Below are positions 60,385 to 64,000 of a stretch of 64,000 nucleotides of DNA, piece after piece. Source of the stretch: Oscillospiraceae bacterium (lineage in GTDB: Bacteria > Bacillota > Clostridia > Oscillospirales > Ruminococcaceae); NCBI GenBank assembly GCA_018110825.1, contig JAGBCL010000095.1, forward strand, positions 310,001 to 374,000, written 5' to 3'. The notes below the pieces were generated by a model. It was not told the DNA's origin. It saw only the letters and a program-made list of their open reading frames with translations, and did not search any database. Within the stretch, counting starts at the first letter, position 1. Every line of letters begins with the position of its first letter. A program made the translations under genes and the position numbers.

Positions 60385-60420
60385 AACCCCATAGTTACAC
60401 AATCAAGTAACTGTGGGGTT
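60385..60420 (+). terminator. Terminator after the long TPR gene
   Basis: AACCCCATAGTTAC (60385-60398) pairs with GTAACTGTGGGGTT (60407-60420), 14 positions with one G-U. U content behind it is low. Confidence 0.7.
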
Positions 60421-60438
60421 AAATCATTATCAATTTGA

Positions 60439-60470
60439 TTAGCACTCTTTCTCAAAGAGTGCTAATTTTT
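60439..60470 (+). promoter_or_regulatory. Perfect CIRCE inverted repeat (HrcA operator), also terminator-like
   Basis: TTAGCACTC (60439-60447), N9, GAGTGCTAA (60457-60465) is identical to the CIRCE consensus bound by the heat-shock repressor HrcA. A run of T follows, so it can also act as a terminator hairpin. TATAAT at 60521-60526 further on has only a weak -35. The element lies between convergent genes, so its target is unclear. Confidence 0.7.
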
Positions 60471-60533
60471 ACTCTATATCCATGTATTTAACACAATTTA
60501 TACATAATACATAGTTATACTATAATTGCAGAG

Positions 60534-60568
60534 AAAACAAAAAGAGCTTCGGCATAAACCGAAACTCT
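60534..60568 (-). terminator. ssrA terminator
   Basis: On the minus strand, AGAG-TTCGG-type arms at 60568-60559 and 60552-60543 pair around a 6-nt loop and are followed by TTTTTGTTTT. It lies 37 nt beyond the ssrA 3' end. Confidence 0.8.
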
Positions 60569-60604
60569 CAAATGCAACCTCACAAAAATGTATGTGGGTT
60601 CTTA

Positions 60605-60954
60605 TGGTGGAGATGACGGGAATCGAACCCGTGTCCGAAAATCTATCCGCACAACTTTCTACGAGCGTAGTTTGTCATTGACATTCCCTCGCATAGCCGT
60701 GGACAAACACACCGCTATGCTCAGTAGCCTGCAATACATTACACGGACGCAGGCATTTCCGTGTAACGTTCACCACTAGTCGGCGCCTGATCCGAAGCCG
60801 TGGTACTCAACGGTCAGACGAGCAGCAATTAAGCAGCTGCTAATTCAAAATTATTGTTGTCGTCTAATTTTAAAACGTGCGCCTTTTAAAGAGATTTGCG
60901 CTTCTCTGCTCGCTTATCATGTTTCAAAATCCCCGTCGAAACCTTTACATCCCC
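60605..60954 (-). ncRNA. ssrA: Transfer-messenger RNA (tmRNA)
   Basis: The 5' end GGGGATGTAAAGGTTTCGAC (from 60954) and the 3' end with T-loop GGGTTCGATTCC and terminal ACCA are classical. GGGGATG pairs with CATCTCC to form the acceptor stem. The tag frame ends in DDNNNFELAAA-stop (stop at 60831-60829). The RNA is about 350 nt. It rescues stalled ribosomes together with SmpB, whose gene lies 45 nt upstream, so the two are probably co-transcribed and the RNA is trimmed from the precursor. Its last 12 nt are repeated at 38401. Confidence 0.97.
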
Positions 60955-60998
60955 ATATATGGGAACGGATGTCCCATATTACGGAGCAAAGCCCCGTG

Positions 60999-61463
60999 TT
61001 ATCTGTTCTGCTCCTTGATAGTACGCTCAATATCACGTTTGGCAGCTCTTGCCGCCATATCGTCACGCTTGTCGTGGAGCTTTTTACCCTTGCAAAGACC
61101 GACCTGAACCTTAACCATTGAGCCTTTAAAGTAAATAGAAATAGGAATAAGCGTCAAGCCCTCCTGTTTCACCTTGCCCAGCAGCTGCATAATCTGCTTT
61201 TTGTGGAGCAGCAGCTTGCGGACTCTCATCGGGTCACGGTTAAAAATGTTGCCGTGGTCATAAGGAGAAACGTGCATACCCTTAATCCAGAGCTCACCGT
61301 CATCAATCGAGCACCAGCTGTCCTTGAGATTGACGCCGCCTCTGCGGATAGACTTGACTTCCGTGCCCACAAGCTCAATGCCTGCCTCATAGCTGTCAAG
61401 GATAAAGTATTCATGCCTTGCCTTACGGTTTTCAGCAATGGTTTTGAAAGAAGTCTTATCCAT
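60999..61463 (-). CDS. smpB: SsrA-binding protein SmpB
   Basis: This 154-aa protein starts at ATG 61463 after AGGAGG. It shows the SmpB beta-barrel signatures [31 protein letters not shown] and SPYDHGN, and the basic C-terminal tail [20 protein letters not shown]. It carries tmRNA to stalled ribosomes. The stop lies 44 nt before the tmRNA 5' end. A hairpin (ACGGGGC/GCTCCGT) and a second stem lie in the spacer and may mark processing. Confidence 0.97.
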   Translation of the reverse strand: MDKTSFKTIAENRKARHEYFILDSYEAGIELVGTEVKSIRRGGVNLKDSWCSIDDGELWIKGMHVSPYDHGNIFNRDPMRVRKLLLHKKQIMQLLGKVKQEGLTLIPISIYFKGSMVKVQVGLCKGKKLHDKRDDMAARAAKRDIERTIKEQNR

Positions 61464-61529
61464 AGCAATTCCTCCTGAATGATATTTAATTATATTACAT
61501 TTTCAATTCTTTGTCAAGAGTAATATTTA

Positions 61530-61790
61530 TCAAACTGTCATTGTGGCAGAGACATATTCCTCCACAACCTCTTTAAATGTAGAGGGAAGAACAAGGTTAT
61601 CCGCAAGCATCAGCATAAGTCTCTTGGTAAATAATTCATCAGTGCTTATATCTGAAAGAGTAGCGGTTTCGTCACCGAATAATGTTGAGTTAACTGTAAT
61701 TCCGTAATGAGTAAATCCGTCTGAATTTGTGCTGAAAAGTATGTAGCGAAGTTTTCCTTTTGCAGTTTCAACTGTAGCGATGGTGTTCAT
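61530..61790 (-). CDS. DUF6514-like small protein
   Basis: This 86-aa protein starts at ATG 61790 after GAAGGAG. It has a short beta pattern (LRYILFSTNSDGFTHYGITV), then DISTDELFTKRLMLMLADNL and a C-terminal helix, a layout I associate with DUF6514 of Clostridia. Its minus-strand promoter has four Spo0A-type boxes upstream of the -35, so it may be switched on at entry to sporulation or stationary phase. Function unknown. Confidence 0.7.
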   Translation of the reverse strand: MNTIATVETAKGKLRYILFSTNSDGFTHYGITVNSTLFGDETATLSDISTDELFTKRLMLMLADNLVLPSTFKEVVEEYVSATMTV

Positions 61791-61816
61791 TGGTTATCTC
61801 CTTCAATCTTTTTATC

Positions 61817-61828
61817 TGTTGGCCAACA
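61817..61828. promoter_or_regulatory. 12-bp palindrome at the predicted transcription start of the DUF6514-like gene
   Basis: TGTTGGCCAACA is a perfect palindrome placed 7 bp downstream of the predicted minus-strand -10. It is a possible repressor site. Confidence 0.5.
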
Positions 61829-61834
61829 AGTTAA

Positions 61835-61909
61835 ATTATATTGCAAGTAATATCATTAATCAACAGTAATTTTTCGACACCATTCGACATTTTACGACAA
61901 ATTTCGACA
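61835..61909 (-). promoter_or_regulatory. Promoter with four 10-bp-phased Spo0A-like boxes
   Basis: On the minus strand the -35 TTGATT (61863-61858) and -10 TATAAT (61840-61835) are 17 bp apart. Directly upstream, TTCGACA occurs at 61873-61879, 61883-61889 and 61903-61909, with TACGACA at 61893-61899. All four are spaced exactly 10 bp apart. TTCGACA is the reverse complement of the 0A box TGTCGAA. This is the position of an activator for the DUF6514-like gene. clpB, 177 bp to the right, is a less likely target. Confidence 0.72.
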
Positions 61910-62085
61910 AATATATGTATACCTTCAACAAGCACATTGTTGATTTTTATAGCATAACATCCAAAAATTACGTTTTGTAGGAATAAACGAAAAAAGTTGT
62001 CGATTTTAAGCACTATTATGTGTTAAAATATATCTAACGCAAAGTATCCGTTCAATCGGACAAAACAGAAAGGTGGTTAAACATT

Positions 62086-64000
62086 ATGAACGCACAGAAA
62101 TTCACCAAAAAATCACTTGACGCAATTAATGAAGCACAGAGTATTGCCATTGAATACAGCAATATGAATGTCGAACAGGAACACCTTTTGCTGTCACTTT
62201 TAAGGCAGGAAAACGGACTCATTCCACAGCTCATCACCAAAATGGGTACAGATGCATCCGCGTTTGAAAGCGTAATTGAAAAACGCATCGGAGAAGTTCC
62301 AAAAGTAACGGGAAGCGGACGTGAAGCAGGTACAGTATACATCACCCGTGACGTTGACAATACTCTTAACACCGCTGAAAATACAGCCAAGACAATGCAC
62401 GATGATTTTGTTTCCGTTGAGCATATTATGCTTGCACTTTTCGACACGGCAAATGATAAGCTTCAGAAGCTTTTCAGTACATTTGTTATAACAAAGCCGA
62501 AGTTCCTTGAAGTATTGAAGGACGTAAGAGGAAACCAGCGTGTTACAAGCGACAATCCCGAGGAAACTTACGACGTGCTGAAAAAATACGGTCAGGATTT
62601 AGTTGAGCTTGCACGTCAGAATAAACTCGACCCAGTTATCGGACGTGACAGCGAAATCCGAAACGTAATCCGTATCCTCTCCCGTAAAACCAAGAACAAC
62701 CCGGTTATCATCGGTGAGCCGGGTGTCGGTAAAACAGCAATTGTTGAGGGACTTGCCCTGCGTATTGTCCGTGGCGACGTGCCCGACAATCTTAAAGAAC
62801 GCAAGCTGTTCAGTCTTGATATGGGCAGCCTGATTTCAGGTGCAAAGTTCCGCGGCGAGTTTGAGGAACGTCTTAAAGCCGTGCTCAACGAGGTAAAGAA
62901 ATCCGACGGCAGAATTATCCTCTTCATCGATGAATTGCACACAATTGTAGGAGCAGGTAAATCCGACGGTGCAATGGACGCAGGCAACCTGCTTAAGCCA
63001 ATGCTTGCACGTGGTGAGCTCCATTGTATAGGTGCAACAACCCTCGGTGAGTACAGCAAATATATCGAGAAAGACCCTGCCCTCGAAAGACGTTTCCAGC
63101 CTGTTATGGCAGACGAGCCAACTGTTGAGGATACCATCTCAATTCTCCGTGGTTTAAAGGAACGTTACGAGGTTTACCACGGTGTAAAAATTCAGGACTC
63201 CGCACTTATTACAGCCGCAGTCCTTTCCAACAGATACATCACCGACCGTTTCCTCCCTGACAAGGCAATCGACCTTGTTGACGAAGCTTGTGCACTTATC
63301 AAAACGGAAATGGACTCTATGCCTGCGGAAATGGACGACCTTGCAAGAAAAATCATGCAGGACGAAATTGCCGAAACAGCGCTGAAAAAAGAAGAAAGCA
63401 AGCTTGCCGCAGAGGAATTGGCAGAAATTCAGCGTGAGCTTGCTGAAATGCGTGCGGAATTTGCAGAAATGAAAGCACGCTGGGAAAATGAAAAAACAAC
63501 AATTTCCCGTTTGCAGAAGCTTCGTGAAGATATCGAGCAGACCAACGGTGAAATTTCCGCAGCTGAAAGAACTCACGATTTGAACAAGGCCGCCGAGCTG
63601 AAATACGGCAAATTACCAACCTTGAAGAAAGAACTTGAAGAAGCAGAAGCCGCTGCAGAAAAGCAGAAGGAGCAGGCTGACAATCTCCTGCGTGACAAGG
63701 TTACCGAGGAAGAAATTGCACGAATTGTCGGCAGATGGACAGGCATCCCAGTTTCCAAGCTGATGGAGGGCGAGCGTGAAAAGCTTCTTAACCTCGACAA
63801 GATTCTGCACCAGCGTGTAATCGGTCAGGAAGAAGCCGTGCAGAAGGTAAGCGAAGCAATTCTTCGTTCCCGTGCAGGTATTCAGGACCCCGATCGCCCG
63901 ATTGGTTCGTTCCTCTTTATGGGACCTACTGGTGTCGGTAAAACCGAGCTTGCAAAGGCACTTGCCCAGTCCCTTTTCGACGACGAGCACAATATCGTCC
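62086..64000 (+). CDS. clpB: Chaperone ClpB, N-terminal 638 residues (runs off the window)
   Basis: It starts at ATG 62086 after AAAGGTGG. The N domain (1-145) is followed by AAA-1 with Walker A GEPGVGKT and Walker [10 protein letters not shown]. The long coiled-coil M domain (about 405-520) distinguishes ClpB from ClpC. AAA-2 begins with [14 protein letters not shown] and Walker [13 protein letters not shown]. ClpB pulls apart protein aggregates with DnaK. No CIRCE or CtsR site is visible directly upstream. The gene continues beyond base 64000. Confidence 0.97.
   Translation, partial: MNAQKFTKKSLDAINEAQSIAIEYSNMNVEQEHLLLSLLRQENGLIPQLITKMGTDASAFESVIEKRIGEVPKVTGSGREAGTVYITRDVDNTLNTAENTAKTMHDDFVSVEHIMLALFDTANDKLQKLFSTFVITKPKFLEVLKDVRGNQRVTSDNPEETYDVLKKYGQDLVELARQNKLDPVIGRDSEIRNVIRILSRKTKNNPVIIGEPGVGKTAIVEGLALRIVRGDVPDNLKERKLFSLDMGSLISGAKFRGEFEERLKAVLNEVKKSDGRIILFIDELHTIVGAGKSDGAMDAGNLLKPMLARGELHCIGATTLGEYSKYIEKDPALERRFQPVMADEPTVEDTISILRGLKERYEVYHGVKIQDSALITAAVLSNRYITDRFLPDKAIDLVDEACALIKTEMDSMPAEMDDLARKIMQDEIAETALKKEESKLAAEELAEIQRELAEMRAEFAEMKARWENEKTTISRLQKLREDIEQTNGEISAAERTHDLNKAAELKYGKLPTLKKELEEAEAAAEKQKEQADNLLRDKVTEEEIARIVGRWTGIPVSKLMEGEREKLLNLDKILHQRVIGQEEAVQKVSEAILRSRAGIQDPDRPIGSFLFMGPTGVGKTELAKALAQSLFDDEHNIV

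Noticed and set aside
60588-60779. A short plus-strand reading frame at the ssrA 3' end
   Set aside because: It is antisense to tmRNA and reads through its T-arm; no translation signal is present.
61817-62085. CtsR or CIRCE control directly upstream of clpB
   Set aside because: No GGTCAAA heptad pair and no TTAGCACTC repeat lies in this gap; the nearest CIRCE is 1.6 kb to the left beyond ssrA.
1-64000. A CRISPR array
   Set aside because: No run of regularly spaced identical repeats of 25-40 nt was found; the ATTGCTGT copies are too short and irregular.

Overview
The window looks like a chromosomal segment of a low-GC Gram-positive anaerobe, most likely Clostridia close to Ruminococcus/Oscillospiraceae. 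Supporting signs are strong sigma-A promoters, AAAGGAGG-type ribosome sites, Thr-rich secreted linkers, an HrcA-type CIRCE operator and a run of Spo0A-type boxes. The placement is inferred from gene content, not from a marker gene.

Left part (1-18.6 kb), mostly ordinary chromosome. It holds a three-gene ABC-2-type exporter with a small Imm1-like protein, a MoxR/DUF58 operon with a membrane-anchored partner, a large fused MacB/FtsX-type ABC transporter, a MarR regulator behind a double palindromic operator, a chemoreceptor and a flavodoxin/ferredoxin protein. An RNA-repair locus follows: a DUF2828/vWA (Ro-like) protein and the RNA ligase RtcB on the minus strand. Between them lies 0.5 kb of non-coding DNA with six copies of the octamer ATTGCTGT, several stem-closed hairpins and a tRNA T-arm-like element. 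Two overlapping WYL regulators diverge from rtcB.

Middle part (18.7-38.1 kb), a gene cluster I cannot match to a named system. It has two XRE regulators and an operon led by an AAA+ ATPase with small membrane proteins and a possibly TerB-like protein. It also has a transmembrane Ser/Thr kinase with a repeated secreted module, zinc-ribbon membrane proteins, and a divergent five-gene operon with a Ycf46-like double AAA ATPase, an acidic multi-zinc-ribbon protein and a coiled-coil membrane protein. It ends with a zinc-ribbon protein carrying TPR-like repeats.

Right part (38.2-60.6 kb), a mosaic of mobile and accessory DNA. It contains an ATPase plus PD-(D/E)XK-like nuclease pair, a 667-aa orphan protein between imperfect inverted repeats, a large serine recombinase with a short overlapping upstream ORF, and a Rep-like protein with an excisionase-like protein. 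It also contains a DUF234-type ATPase, an Apea-type HEPN protein, a DUF960/amidoligase/class II amidotransferase operon and a resolvase. A second, shorter version of the middle cluster (XRE pair, kinase, 61-aa protein, zinc-ribbon/TPR protein) then runs up to the 3' end of ssrA. The last 12 nt of ssrA recur at 38.4 kb beside DNA homologous to the ssrA downstream flank. The 22-kb segment is therefore bounded by ssrA-type direct repeats.

Far right (60.6-64 kb), housekeeping genes: tmRNA and smpB on the minus strand, a DUF6514-type gene whose promoter carries four Spo0A-like boxes, and clpB running off the end of the window.
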